64,000 nucleotides of DNA from an uncultured Muribaculaceae bacterium (GCA_910587185.1 CAJULY010000001.1:62001-126000); one strand, 5' to 3'. Positions 18,141 to 26,235 are shown, counted from the first letter of the stretch. Notes: generated by a model not told the origin, from the sequence alone. A program made the numbers and translations.

Positions 18141-18566
18141 ATGAAAAAATTACTGTTGATTTTCGCCCTTATGATAGGGCTGGTGTCGTGCGGAAGCGGG
18201 GATAATACCGCCACTGCGAAATCTCCTGAAAATGATAGAGTGGAAGTAATATATTTCCACGGCAAACAACGCTGTGCCACCTGCATGGCTATCGAGAAAA
18301 ACGCTAAAGAGGTCGTAAATACACTCTTTGCAAACGAGCTGAAAAACGGCACTGTCGTATTCAAGACAGTGGATATTTCTACCCCTGAGGGAGAAAAAAT
18401 CGCTGACAAGTACGAAGTAACTTGGTCCTCTCTCTTTGTCAACAAATGGAAAGACGGGAAAGAGAGCCGCAACAACCTCACTGAGTTTGGTTTCGGTAAT
18501 GCTCGTAACAATCCGGACGGCTTCAAAAAAGGTCTTGCTGACAAAATCCGGAAATCGTTGAAATAA
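18141..18566 (+). CDS. arsF: ArsF-like thioredoxin-fold lipoprotein
   Basis: A 141-residue lipoprotein: 'LIFALMIGLVSC' places the lipidated Cys at residue 17, so the domain lies in the periplasm or on a membrane surface. The rest is thioredoxin-like: strand 'VEVIYFHGKQ' followed by the redox pair C45-A-T-C48. The pattern matches the ArsF family, named in nitrophenyl-arsenical reduction with ArsE and ArsG in Shewanella. No ArsE is present here. Its stop overlaps the start of the CcdA-like arsG by one base. An alternative role, suggested by context, is the periplasmic end of a thiol relay. The family call is good, the activity uncertain. Confidence 0.8.
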   Translation: MKKLLLIFALMIGLVSCGSGDNTATAKSPENDRVEVIYFHGKQRCATCMAIEKNAKEVVNTLFANELKNGTVVFKTVDISTPEGEKIADKYEVTWSSLFVNKWKDGKESRNNLTEFGFGNARNNPDGFKKGLADKIRKSLK

Positions 18567-19273
18567 TGGACTGGTTACAGACTTTACTTGACAACAGCGC
18601 GGCTCCGGCTCTGACTGCCTTCCTTCTCGGATTGCTCACCGCGATCTCGCCGTGTCCGCTTGCTACCAATATAGCCGCGATCGGCTACATCAGCAAGGAT
18701 ATAGAGAACCGCAGACGCATTTTCCGAAATGGTGTCCTTTACACCATCGGTCGCGTAATCGCATATACCGTTCTCGGCATTATTCTTATCTCAATTCTGA
18801 AAGAGGGGGCAAGCGTGTTCGGCATACAGAAGACAATCGGGAAATGGGGTGAGCTGCTGCTCGGACCGCTCCTGCTGGTTATCGGTCTTTTCATGCTTTT
18901 CGGACACAAACTGAATATCCCGCAGTTCGGTTTCGGCGGTAATAGAGAAGGACTTGCCCGCAAAGGTGGCTGGGGTGCATTATTGCTTGGTGTTCTATTT
19001 GCGATGGCCTTCTGTCCGTCAAGCGGTGTTCTCTATTTCGGGATGCTTATACCGATGTCGGTTACTGCAAGTGCGGGATGGCTTTTACCTGTGTTGTTTG
19101 CTGTTGCCACCGCTCTCCCGGTGCTTGCAGTAGCATGGATTCTCGCGTTCAGTGTTGAAAAGGTCGGTGAGTTCTACGGCAAACTACGCACTATTCAGAA
19201 ATGGCTTAACATTATTGTCGGGCTTCTGTTTATAGGTGTCGGCGCGTACTATTGCGCTATAATGTTCTTCTAA
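18566..19273 (+). CDS. arsG: ArsG-like / CcdA-DsbD-type transmembrane thiol-redox or efflux protein
   Basis: A 235-residue inner-membrane protein with about six helices. It has the DsbD/CcdA-type fold: 'AISPCPLATNIAAIGY' puts C30 in the first helix, and 'FAMAFCPSSGVLYFG' puts C150 in the fourth. In CcdA and DsbD the matching Cys pair carries reducing power from cytoplasmic thioredoxin to the periplasm. The ArsG family has also been described as an aromatic arsenical exporter, so the role is open. It lies between a periplasmic and a cytoplasmic thioredoxin-like gene, which favours a relay. Translation is coupled to arsF by a one-base overlap. Confidence 0.8.
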   Translation: MDWLQTLLDNSAAPALTAFLLGLLTAISPCPLATNIAAIGYISKDIENRRRIFRNGVLYTIGRVIAYTVLGIILISILKEGASVFGIQKTIGKWGELLLGPLLLVIGLFMLFGHKLNIPQFGFGGNREGLARKGGWGALLLGVLFAMAFCPSSGVLYFGMLIPMSVTASAGWLLPVLFAVATALPVLAVAWILAFSVEKVGEFYGKLRTIQKWLNIIVGLLFIGVGAYYCAIMFF

Positions 19274-19324
19274 AAATTTTATAAACAATATTCGTTGAAA
19301 GGCGAAAGACAAACAATAAGACAA

Positions 19325-19735
19325 ATGGAAAATAACAAAGAAAACAAAAAAGGATTCTGGGCTAATCTCTTCTCTTCAAAGCCCAAATGCTCGTGTGGCG
19401 ACAATATCATCGTCGAAGATGATGACAAACCGCAGGCCTCTTGCGGATGTGGTTCCGAGACTTCTTCTTCCTGCTGCACTGCTACTGCCGGAGGGGAAGC
19501 CAAAGAGGTTCTCGTGCTGGGTCCCGGCTGTTCCAAATGCAAGGAAACATACAGGGTAGTCGAGCGCGTAATCGCAGAAAACCATGTTGATGTCAAGCTA
19601 TCCAAAATCGAGGATATAGCCGAGATGATGAGCTACAACATTATGACGACGCCAGCGGTGGTCGTTGACGGATCGGTTAAAATCAAGGGACACGTTCCGA
19701 CAGCTGACGAAGTGAAGAAGATACTCGGAATATAA
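19325..19735 (+). CDS. Cys-rich cytoplasmic thioredoxin-like protein
   Basis: A 136-residue protein with no signal peptide. The C-terminal 80 residues are a small thioredoxin domain of the redox-active disulfide protein type, with C69-S-K-C72 in 'GPGCSKCKETY' and a cis-Pro loop 'TTPAVVVDG' (P110). The N-terminal 55 residues are unusual: C22-x-C24, C40-x-C42 and C50-C51, six Cys in pairs suited to binding soft metals or As(III). The frame is open back to 19295, but ATG 19325 is favoured because the charged start MENNKENKKG follows it. It could reduce ArsC and feed arsG, or hand arsenite to a permease; both are inference. Confidence 0.75.
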   Translation: MENNKENKKGFWANLFSSKPKCSCGDNIIVEDDDKPQASCGCGSETSSSCCTATAGGEAKEVLVLGPGCSKCKETYRVVERVIAENHVDVKLSKIEDIAEMMSYNIMTTPAVVVDGSVKIKGHVPTADEVKKILGI

Positions 19736-19757
19736 TCTGAACACAACATGGACTGTT

Positions 19758-21098
19758 ATGAACACAAGAAAGGATGTCAAATTTTTGATATGGACTGTTG
19801 TCATATTTCTGACAGCGTTCTTCATGCCTGTCAACAGTGAAACGCTGTTGACCGCCATACACTCAACTCTTGATCTTGCCAAGTGGTATGCCCGTGAGCA
19901 TATCGTTCTCTGCCTTCTCCCGGCATTCTTCATAGCCGGTGTGATTGCGGTGTTTGTAAGTCAGGGAGCGGTGTTAAAGTATTTCGGTGCAAATGCAAAG
20001 AAATGGGTGTCATATACCGTGGCTTCAGTATCGGGAGGCATCCTTGCCGTGTGTTCATGCACTATTCTCCCGTTGTTCACCAGCATTTACAAGCGTGGAG
20101 CGGGTCTTGGTCCGGCAATAGCGTTTCTATATTCCGGTCCAGCCATCAGCATACTCTCGATAATCCTCACAGCCCGTATCCTCGGACTGGAAATGGGACT
20201 TGCTCGTTTAATCGGAGCCGTTACCTTTGCTGTAGTTATCGGCCTGATAATGTCGTTCATCTTCCGCAAGGAAGAACGGGATAAAGAGACGGCACAGATG
20301 AACATTGTGCTACCCCCGGAAAAACGCCCGCTTTGGCAGACGGCAGTGTTTTTCTTTACTCTTGTGGCTATCCTCGTGTTCGCCAACTGGGGCGCACCGG
20401 CGGCAATTGACCGTGGTGTCTGGGCTGCGATCTACGGGGCTAAATGGTGGATAACATCTGCCCTTGCAATAGGTCTGTGCGTGATGCTTGTAAAAATCCT
20501 CCATCTTAAAACCCGTTGGATTATCCTTGGAGCAATCGCGGTAGCTGTATCGGCTTTCCTCGCCAATGTTTTCATTCCCGATGCGAAACTGGCTCCCCTT
20601 GTGCCTATGATAGTTTCTGTCGCTGTGCTTGCAATCATATTGTTATGCGATAAAAACGATGATGAAAACCGCGAATGGGCGTTGTCATCATGGGGATTCG
20701 CCAAGCTGATACTACCGTTGCTTGCAGTCGGAGTATTGACAGCGGGATTCCTGCTCGGTTCAACGCATGACGGTATAGAACTACCCGGCATTATTCCAAA
20801 CAGCTGGGTTGAATGGGCAGTCGGCGGCAATTCGTTACTATCAAACTTCTTCGCAAGTTTCACAGGTGCGTTTATGTATTTCGCCACTCTTACCGAAGTG
20901 CCGATTATTCAGGGACTGCTTGCTTCCGGCATGGGTAAAGGCCCGGCTCTTGCCCTGCTACTCGCCGGCCCGTCGCTGTCGCTTCCGAATATGCTTGTCA
21001 TAAGAAGTGTGATGGGTACGAAAAAGACTGTGATATATGTCGCTCTTGTAATTGTCATGGCAACCATTTCCGGATGGGTTTACGGTTATTTCTTCTAA
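19758..21098 (+). CDS. ArsP_1/YraQ-family permease (long form)
   Basis: A 446-residue permease with about ten or more membrane helices. The first half carries 'AVCSCTILPLFTSI' with C99 and C101, matching the conserved Cys motif of ArsP and YraQ (DUF318) permeases, followed by 'GPAIAFLYSGPAISI'. The second half repeats the theme with 'FFASFTGAFMYF' and 'GPALALLLAGPSLSLP'. Characterised ArsP proteins export trivalent organoarsenicals. The central part (residues 170-290) is an extension compared with the 302-residue paralogue downstream. It is the fifth gene of the operon. The substrate is likely an arsenical but unproven; copper or another soft metal is possible. Confidence 0.8.
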   Translation: MNTRKDVKFLIWTVVIFLTAFFMPVNSETLLTAIHSTLDLAKWYAREHIVLCLLPAFFIAGVIAVFVSQGAVLKYFGANAKKWVSYTVASVSGGILAVCSCTILPLFTSIYKRGAGLGPAIAFLYSGPAISILSIILTARILGLEMGLARLIGAVTFAVVIGLIMSFIFRKEERDKETAQMNIVLPPEKRPLWQTAVFFFTLVAILVFANWGAPAAIDRGVWAAIYGAKWWITSALAIGLCVMLVKILHLKTRWIILGAIAVAVSAFLANVFIPDAKLAPLVPMIVSVAVLAIILLCDKNDDENREWALSSWGFAKLILPLLAVGVLTAGFLLGSTHDGIELPGIIPNSWVEWAVGGNSLLSNFFASFTGAFMYFATLTEVPIIQGLLASGMGKGPALALLLAGPSLSLPNMLVIRSVMGTKKTVIYVALVIVMATISGWVYGYFF

Positions 21099-21110
21099 AT
21101 CTAATGAAAA

Positions 21111-21527
21111 ATGAAAATATTGATTTTATGCACAGGCAACAGTTGCCGCAGTCAGATGGCTCACGGCTTCCTCCAGTCGTTTGACCCGAAATTGGAAGTC
21201 TTCTCCGCAGGTACGAAACCTGCGGAGAAGGTCAACCCGGTTGCAGTCAAAGTCATGCGTGGGAAAGGCATTGATATTAGCGGTCACACGCCACACGATG
21301 TGAAGGAATACCTCAATGAGCCGTGGGATTATGTGATAACCGTATGCGGAGGCGCCAACGAAAGTTGCCCGTCATTCGTCGGCAATGTAAAGCATCGTAT
21401 TCATATCGGTTTCGATGATCCCTCCGATGCTGTCGGCTCTGAAGAGTTTGTTATGGCAGAATTTCGCCGAGTGCGTGACGAGATTAAAACCAGATTTGAA
21501 CAATTTTACAACGATAATTTGAAATGA
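21111..21527 (+). CDS. arsC: arsenate reductase, thioredoxin-coupled (low-molecular-weight phosphatase fold)
   Basis: A 138-residue enzyme that reduces arsenate to arsenite in the cytoplasm. The nucleophile loop is C7-TGNSC-R13 (CX5R), and the resolving Cys pair C79 and C86 lies in 'VCGGANESC' with the six-residue spacing of the Staphylococcus pI258 ArsC, which is regenerated by thioredoxin. The Asp in 'FDDPSD' serves as general acid. The Cys-rich thioredoxin two genes upstream is a natural electron donor. The stop overlaps the next start by four bases (ATGA). Confidence 0.94.
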   Translation: MKILILCTGNSCRSQMAHGFLQSFDPKLEVFSAGTKPAEKVNPVAVKVMRGKGIDISGHTPHDVKEYLNEPWDYVITVCGGANESCPSFVGNVKHRIHIGFDDPSDAVGSEEFVMAEFRRVRDEIKTRFEQFYNDNLK

Positions 21528-22432
21528 ACACTCTACTCGACACTCTTTGGTATTTCTGCTATATCACGGTGGAACTTATTGTGCTGTTTATTGCTATCAC
21601 AGCAATCGTTGAGATTATTCTGATGTATATTCCGCAGGATAAAATCAGCAAAAAAATCGAAAAGGCAGGTTTCTTCGGAAATGTGATGGCTGCCGGATTC
21701 GGTGCGCTCACACCTTTCTGCGCATGTTCTACTCTCCCCATGACTGTAGGTTTCCTCAATGCCGGCATTCCTTTCGGAGCCACAATGTCGTTCCTCATAG
21801 CCTCTCCGCTGCTCAACCCCATTATCATAGCGATGTTGGGAGCATTGGTAGGCATCAAAGCTATGCTCATATATGTGGCGATTGCCTTCCTCTGCGCTGT
21901 GTTCTTCGGCTGGGGATTGCAAAAAGTAGATGCTCAGAAATATGTCAAAAACGTAAGGTTGAAAAAGCAATCCTGCTGTTCGGCGGGTGAAAAGCCCATT
22001 GAGGCCAAGAAGCTCCCGTGGAGTCAGAAAATAGCTATAGCACTTCGTGCCGGATGGGACACGCTACGCCCGATTTTCTGGTATCTTATAATCGGTGTTG
22101 CATTAGGAGCTGTGATATACGGATATATGCCAAGCGACTGGGTGTTGAAAATCGCCGGACCGGACAATCCATTCGCTGTACCTGTCGCAGCCATCATCGG
22201 TGTGCCTCTGTATATTCGTGCCGAAACTGCAATCCCTATCGGAGTGGCTTTGATGGGCAAAGGAATGAGTATCGGCGCAGTGATAGCACTCGTCATCGGA
22301 GGTGCAGGTATGGCGATACCCGAAATGTCAATGCTCGCAAGCATCTTCAAGAAGAAACTTGTAGCTATGATAGTAGCAGTAATATTCCTGACGGCTGTAA
22401 TCTCAGGGTATCTTTTCAATATTTTACTTTAA
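21524..22432 (+). CDS. ArsP-type permease (short form)
   Basis: A 302-residue membrane protein of typical ArsP length with about eight to ten helices. The diagnostic segment is 'GALTPFCACSTLPMTVG' with C66 and C68; characterised ArsP proteins need Cys residues in a TPFC.CS motif to export trivalent organoarsenicals. A cytoplasmic loop near residue 155 has C152-C153 ('QSCCSAG'), which could help collect the substrate. It overlaps arsC by four bases and is last in the operon. No clear terminator follows before pgk. It is the second permease of this family in the operon, and the two differ in length and loop design. Confidence 0.88.
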   Translation: MNTLLDTLWYFCYITVELIVLFIAITAIVEIILMYIPQDKISKKIEKAGFFGNVMAAGFGALTPFCACSTLPMTVGFLNAGIPFGATMSFLIASPLLNPIIIAMLGALVGIKAMLIYVAIAFLCAVFFGWGLQKVDAQKYVKNVRLKKQSCCSAGEKPIEAKKLPWSQKIAIALRAGWDTLRPIFWYLIIGVALGAVIYGYMPSDWVLKIAGPDNPFAVPVAAIIGVPLYIRAETAIPIGVALMGKGMSIGAVIALVIGGAGMAIPEMSMLASIFKKKLVAMIVAVIFLTAVISGYLFNILL

Positions 22433-22557
22433 GAAATGAAATGGTAGAACGGTTGAATGTTACTCTCTTCTTTTTCCATAATAAAATGTAATCTTAATGG
22501 CATTCACTCTACAACGGATTGACATTTGTCCGCGCATAAATGAATTTTTAGCGAATT

Positions 22558-22593
22558 TTTGCATGCGATTACCGATAAAATTCATTACTTTTG
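22558..22593 (+). promoter_or_regulatory. promoter of pgk
   Basis: TACTTTTG (22586-22593) matches TAnnTTTG, with TTTG at 22558-22561 (24-base spacer, slightly long). The pgk ATG is 46 bases downstream. Confidence 0.5.
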
Positions 22594-22639
22594 CGAAGAA
22601 TAAACATTTAACACTCAAAACCAAAAATAAAATACTGAA

Positions 22640-23887
22640 ATGAAAATCGACGATTTCAACTTTGCCGGCAAAAAGGCAATCGTGCGCGTTGACTTCAACG
22701 TGCCTTTGGATGAAAACGGCAACATCACAGACGACACCCGTATCCGCGGCGCTCTCCCCACCCTCAAAAAAATTCTCGCTGACGGTGGAAGCCTCATCAT
22801 TATGAGCCACATGGGCAAACCCAAAGGAAAAGTGAATCCGAAATTCTCTCTTTCTCAGATCAAAGATGCTGTCGCCAAAGCACTCGGCACTGATGTGAAA
22901 TTCGCTCCTGACTGCGCAAAGGCCGCTGAAGCTGCCGCAAGCCTGAAACCCGGTGAAGTTCTTCTGCTCGAGAACCTCCGCTTCTATCCCGAAGAAGAAG
23001 GCAAGCCCGTGGGCATTGACAAAGCTGACCCCGCCTACGATGCAGCAAAGAAAGAGATGAAGGAACGTCAGAAAGAATTCGCAAAGACTCTCGCAAGCTA
23101 CGCCGATGTATATGTTAACGACGCCTTCGGAACCGCACACCGCAAACACGCCTCCACTGCCGTTATCGCCGATTATTTCGACAAACAGGACAAAATGCTT
23201 GGCTACCTCATGGAAAAAGAGGTGAAAGCTGTTGACAACATACTTTCAGACATCAAACGTCCCTTCACCGCTATCATGGGCGGATCGAAAGTTTCCACCA
23301 AAATCGGCATCATCGAGAACCTCATGGACAAGGTTGACAACCTCATCCTCTGCGGCGGTATGACATATACCTTCGCAAAAGCCATGGGCGGTAAAGTAGG
23401 TGATTCGATCTGCGAAAACGATAAACTCGATCTCGCTATCGATATCATGAACAAAGCTAAAGCAAAAGGCGTAAACCTCGTGCTCGGTACAGACTGCGTG
23501 GCTGCCGACAGCTTCAGCAACGATGCCAACACCCAGATTTGCTCCGTCATGGATATTCCCGACGGCTGGGAAGGTCTTGACGCTGGTCCCGAATCATGCA
23601 AGGCTTTCGCCGAGGCAATCGTTCCCGCCAAGACTATTCTTTGGAACGGTCCTGCCGGAGTGTTTGAATTCGACAACTTCACAGGCGGCTCACGCGCTAT
23701 AGCCGATGCCATCGTAAAGGCAACCGACAACGGTGCATTCTCTCTCGTAGGCGGCGGTGATTCTGTCGCTTGTGTCAACAAATTCGGCCTTGCCGATCAG
23801 GTTTCCTACGTTTCTACCGGTGGCGGTGCTCTTCTCGAAGCTATCGAAGGCAAGATCCTCCCCGGAGTTGCAGCCGTTAAAGACTGA
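22640..23887 (+). CDS. pgk: phosphoglycerate kinase
   Basis: A 415-residue glycolytic kinase that transfers phosphate from 1,3-bisphosphoglycerate to ADP. The N-terminal half contains '[12 protein letters not shown]' (about residues 17-28), the substrate-basket 'SHMGKPKG' and '[12 protein letters not shown]'; the C-terminal nucleotide domain has '[11 protein letters not shown]' and '[10 protein letters not shown]', and ends with 'LVGGGDSVA' and 'STGGGALLE'. The length is normal. It has its own promoter and terminator. The codon choice is strongly C-ending, as expected for a highly expressed gene. Confidence 0.98.
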   Translation: MKIDDFNFAGKKAIVRVDFNVPLDENGNITDDTRIRGALPTLKKILADGGSLIIMSHMGKPKGKVNPKFSLSQIKDAVAKALGTDVKFAPDCAKAAEAAASLKPGEVLLLENLRFYPEEEGKPVGIDKADPAYDAAKKEMKERQKEFAKTLASYADVYVNDAFGTAHRKHASTAVIADYFDKQDKMLGYLMEKEVKAVDNILSDIKRPFTAIMGGSKVSTKIGIIENLMDKVDNLILCGGMTYTFAKAMGGKVGDSICENDKLDLAIDIMNKAKAKGVNLVLGTDCVAADSFSNDANTQICSVMDIPDGWEGLDAGPESCKAFAEAIVPAKTILWNGPAGVFEFDNFTGGSRAIADAIVKATDNGAFSLVGGGDSVACVNKFGLADQVSYVSTGGGALLEAIEGKILPGVAAVKD

Positions 23888-23911
23888 TCTAAAATCCATC
23901 CTAAATACGAA

Positions 23912-23936
23912 GCCCGGCCATTCGCCGGGCTTTTTT
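23912..23936 (+). terminator. terminator after pgk
   Basis: GCCCGGC (23912-23918) and GCCGGGC (23924-23930) pair over a five-base loop, followed by six T. The T run touches the stop of the convergent BlaI-type gene. Confidence 0.92.
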
Positions 23937-24304
23937 CATTCCCGCTTGCGCGATCGCCTCATCTCCGTCATCAGATCCCACATATCGTCCTCCGACAGTT
24001 CTACATTTCCAAGCAGGGAAACGATCAAGTCCTTCATCGAATTCCCATAGAATTTCTCTGCGATCTCTTTCACCAACGCTACGGAATATTCCTCAGCGCT
24101 TACTGCAGGGGAGTAGCGAAAACTGTTGCCTAATTCCTCATGCTTTACAAGACCTTTTTTCTCCAGTAATCTGACATAGGTTGATACGGTGTTGAAATGT
24201 GGTTTTGGTGAAGGATACCTGTCAACAAGCTCGCGGACGAAAGCGTCTCCCGAAGCCCAGAATAATTTCATCAGCTCAAGTTCTTTTTCGGTCAGTCTTT
24301 CCAT
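23936..24304 (-). CDS. BlaI/MecI/CopY-family repressor
   Basis: A 122-residue winged-helix repressor. The N terminus 'LTEKELELMKLFWASGDAF' and the wing region 'NTVSTYVRLLEKKGLVKHE' (about residues 38-56) are typical of BlaI/MecI proteins, which dimerise through the C terminus and are usually inactivated by cleavage by a BlaR1-type membrane protease. No BlaR1/M56 gene is next to it here. Its promoter carries three copies of ACTAA-N5-TTAGT, so strong autoregulation is likely. The target may be only itself or a distant regulon. It is convergent with pgk and shares its terminator region. Confidence 0.92.
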   Translation of the reverse strand: MERLTEKELELMKLFWASGDAFVRELVDRYPSPKPHFNTVSTYVRLLEKKGLVKHEELGNSFRYSPAVSAEEYSVALVKEIAEKFYGNSMKDLIVSLLGNVELSEDDMWDLMTEMRRSRKRE

Positions 24305-24305
24305 A

Positions 24306-24320
24306 ACTAAAAGTTTTAGT
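24306..24320. promoter_or_regulatory. BlaI-type operator 1
   Basis: ACTAA-AAGTT-TTAGT, a perfect dyad with 5-base arms, located between the -7 element and the start codon of the BlaI-type gene. Confidence 0.75.
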
Positions 24321-24329
24321 TTGCGATCG

Positions 24330-24360
24330 CAAAGATAAACTAAAAATATTAGTTATGCAA
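24330..24360 (-). promoter_or_regulatory. promoter of the BlaI-type gene
   Basis: On the minus strand TTG (24358-24360), a 20-base spacer and TATCTTTG (24330-24337) form an ideal promoter. Operator 2 occupies the spacer, and operators 1 and 3 flank it. Confidence 0.75.
24339..24353. promoter_or_regulatory. BlaI-type operator 2
   Basis: ACTAA-AAATA-TTAGT, lying between the -33 and -7 elements. Together with operator 3 it forms a larger perfect inverted repeat with 17-base arms (24338-24354 and 24359-24375) around ATGC. Confidence 0.8.
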
Positions 24361-24374
24361 CTAATATTTTTAGT
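24360..24374. promoter_or_regulatory. BlaI-type operator 3
   Basis: ACTAA-TATTT-TTAGT, overlapping the upstream edge of the -33 element. Its centre is 21 bases, two helical turns, from operator 2. Confidence 0.8.
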
Positions 24375-24497
24375 TGTTGAGATATATAGCTAATAATAAA
24401 GGTTTTATAAATTAAAAGAATTTACACCTCCAATCCCACTACGCAATCCAGACGCATCCGGGCAAGCATAAATAATCACCACAAGTCGTTTACTTCC

Positions 24498-24743
24498 TCA
24501 GAAAGCAACAGCCGTATTAACTGAAGGCAATGCGTCTCTGACCGAGGAACGTTCCGAATCCCGTTTCACGTAGTAACGGACCACCGAATAGAGCATGGCC
24601 TGCAATGGTGACATCTTTTTTACCGGGTCCTCCCCACAGAGCAACTCCTCCGCAAGTGCAGATGAAATTATGCGGCGTTCTTCTTCGGGTAAAGATTTCA
24701 CGGTCTCGATCACTCGGCTTGAAATAACAAAAGGGCTTGTCAT
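24498..24743 (-). CDS. small conserved protein of unknown function
   Basis: An 81-residue protein without signal peptide or membrane segment. The first half is helical and acidic ('VKSLPEEERRIISSALAEEL'), the middle reads 'LQAMLYSVVRYYVKRDS'. Short proteins with this 'LPEEER...MLY...YVKRD' pattern occur repeatedly in Bacteroidales genomes as far as I recall, but I know no function. A perfect TACTTTTG element stands 42 bases upstream of the ATG, which argues that it is a real gene. It lies alone between the BlaI-type gene and a lipoprotein gene, all on the minus strand. Confidence 0.65.
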   Translation of the reverse strand: MTSPFVISSRVIETVKSLPEEERRIISSALAEELLCGEDPVKKMSPLQAMLYSVVRYYVKRDSERSSVRDALPSVNTAVAF

Positions 24744-24784
24744 AGCTTTCTTATTTTAGTTGAATATGGCTTTGATTTACATTA

Positions 24785-24792
24785 CAAAAGTA
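24785..24792 (-). promoter_or_regulatory. -7 element of the 81-residue protein gene
   Basis: The minus strand reads TACTTTTG, a perfect match, 42 bases before ATG 24743. Confidence 0.5.
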
Positions 24793-24925
24793 GCCGACAG
24801 TCGGGCAAAAATAGCGCCCATGAGAATTAAACAAGCAAAAAAACATTCCGGCTTTCCATATAGACAGAAGAAACATAAAAACATCGAAATCCACCCCGCT
24901 TCCACCGTTCTTATCTATTCAAAAT

Positions 24926-24954
24926 AATAAAAGCGGGGGACACCCGCTTTTATT
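24926..24954 (-). terminator. terminator of the lipoprotein gene
   Basis: The arms AATAAAAGCGGG and CCCGCTTTTATT are perfect over 12 bases with a five-base loop. It lies 25 bases past the lipoprotein stop. Confidence 0.9.
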
Positions 24955-24978
24955 GGAATTACAAATGATATTCGTTCG

Positions 24979-25452
24979 TCAATTATTCCTTACCTCGGCT
25001 TTCAACTCAACCGGCATTTCATATTTCTTATCAACCATAAGAAGCAAAAGCGGTTGTATGGAATATGACCTCCTCTCACCCCGCCTTATCTCGTAACGAA
25101 GGATAAGCTTGCCTCCGTGAGCTTCAGACAATGATTCCACCGATAGGTCCGTCTCAAGATCCGTAGGCGGAAGCGCGACACATATCACATAATATTTACT
25201 GAAATCCACATCCGTCGGACGGCCGTCAGGCCCCATTGTCGCAGCCATTCCGAAATATCTTTCAAATTCATCCGAAGCTTTTATTATCATCGGAGGCATA
25301 CCCTCCACATCATTTCTGACAAAATAATTTTCGACAGTCTTATACGGCACATGCGCCACAACTTTTCCTTTCGAAGCCTGACAACCGCTCAAACAGAGCA
25401 GCCCAATAGCCAGGACAGTATAAAACAATAGATTTTGGAATTTCATACGCAT
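24979..25452 (-). CDS. lipoprotein of unknown function
   Basis: A 157-residue protein with a lipoprotein signal: 'VLAIGLLCLSGC' puts the lipidated Cys near residue 24. The mature part is a compact mixed alpha/beta domain with a conserved-looking 'YVRN/YFVRND' start, a 'FERYFGMAATMGPDGRPTD' middle and a basic strand 'LRYEIRRGERRSYSIQP' near the end. I do not recognise the family. ATG at 25452 or 25446 are both possible (Met-Arg-Met-Lys). It has its own -7 element (25464-25471) and terminator. The location is likely the periplasmic face of a membrane. Confidence 0.72.
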   Translation of the reverse strand: MRMKFQNLLFYTVLAIGLLCLSGCQASKGKVVAHVPYKTVENYFVRNDVEGMPPMIIKASDEFERYFGMAATMGPDGRPTDVDFSKYYVICVALPPTDLETDLSVESLSEAHGGKLILRYEIRRGERRSYSIQPLLLLMVDKKYEMPVELKAEVRNN

Positions 25453-25463
25453 TTCTTTTTCTA

Positions 25464-25471
25464 CAAAATTA
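25464..25471 (-). promoter_or_regulatory. -7 element of the lipoprotein gene
   Basis: The minus strand reads TAATTTTG, 12-18 bases before the two possible start codons. Confidence 0.5.
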
Positions 25472-26205
25472 CATATTTACCTCGAATTAAGCGAGAGCTT
25501 TATATCTTAAATCCGGCTCAAGCGAAATCTTGCATCATAGAATCATTAATTCTCACAAGTAAAATCACACATAAAATCAGACAGAATTAGCATCAAAATC
25601 AAACATAATAAGTAACATTTAGATTATTAAAGAGTTAATATAGTATAATTAACAATTTCACATAAGGAAAAGCTGCGTGTTGAATTGTTATACTATCAGA
25701 TAATGAGAACATTAAAATATTTTTCTGGATTACGTCTGACAATGCAATCTATTTATTTGAATTTACAAAAACAAACGAGATGACAATTCTTGTAGCAATT
25801 TATGATTGCATACGTTAATTCACAAATCAAAATCAACAATTAAGAATCGCAACGTTAACAAACGAGTCCATTTTTCCTATTCGAGAATTTGATTATTCAA
25901 ACAGGAAAGGAACCCAAATTAAAGTTCCTAAATGTTTACAAAATCCAATTTTAGGCATTAACTTTTATTTGCAATATTTCATAATATACTAACAACCACT
26001 TATATTACAAATTTATTATCAAGTAAAAGTTAAAGCTTTCTCCTCTTTACAGCCCAGCCATACAGGAAAGAACCGATATTCAGCATTATATACCATCATA
26101 TCCCCAGTGATAATCAATACATTACCGCCGAAATATATATCTTTACAATAAGTACAAACTTTACGAAAGGGAACCTTTTCCAACAATATTCGAAGTCGTA
26201 TTTGA
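25472..26205. other. AT-rich intergenic region without a recognisable gene
   Basis: About 730 bases of clearly lower GC than the surroundings, with stops in all frames and no protein of note. There is a weak inverted repeat (AGGAAC at 25908-25913 and GTTCCT at 25924-25929) and several short A/T tracts. No tRNA, riboswitch or repeat array was seen. It may be regulatory DNA of the downstream HTH gene, a small-RNA locus, or decayed sequence. Confidence 0.5.
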
Positions 26206-26222
26206 TTTTGTAAATTACAAAA
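26206..26222. promoter_or_regulatory. candidate operator of the HTH regulator
   Basis: TTTTGTAA and TTACAAAA form a perfect dyad around a single A, just upstream of the -33 element. The half-site TTACAAA recurs at 26278-26284 and 26292-26298, the latter touching the start codon. This layout suggests autoregulation. Confidence 0.55.
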
Positions 26223-26235
26223 TTACTCTCCGAGG

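Noticed and set aside
22460..23149. 229-codon frame on the minus strand over pgk
   Set aside because: Antisense shadow of a highly biased, conserved gene; Cys/Phe/Val-rich composition with no domain.
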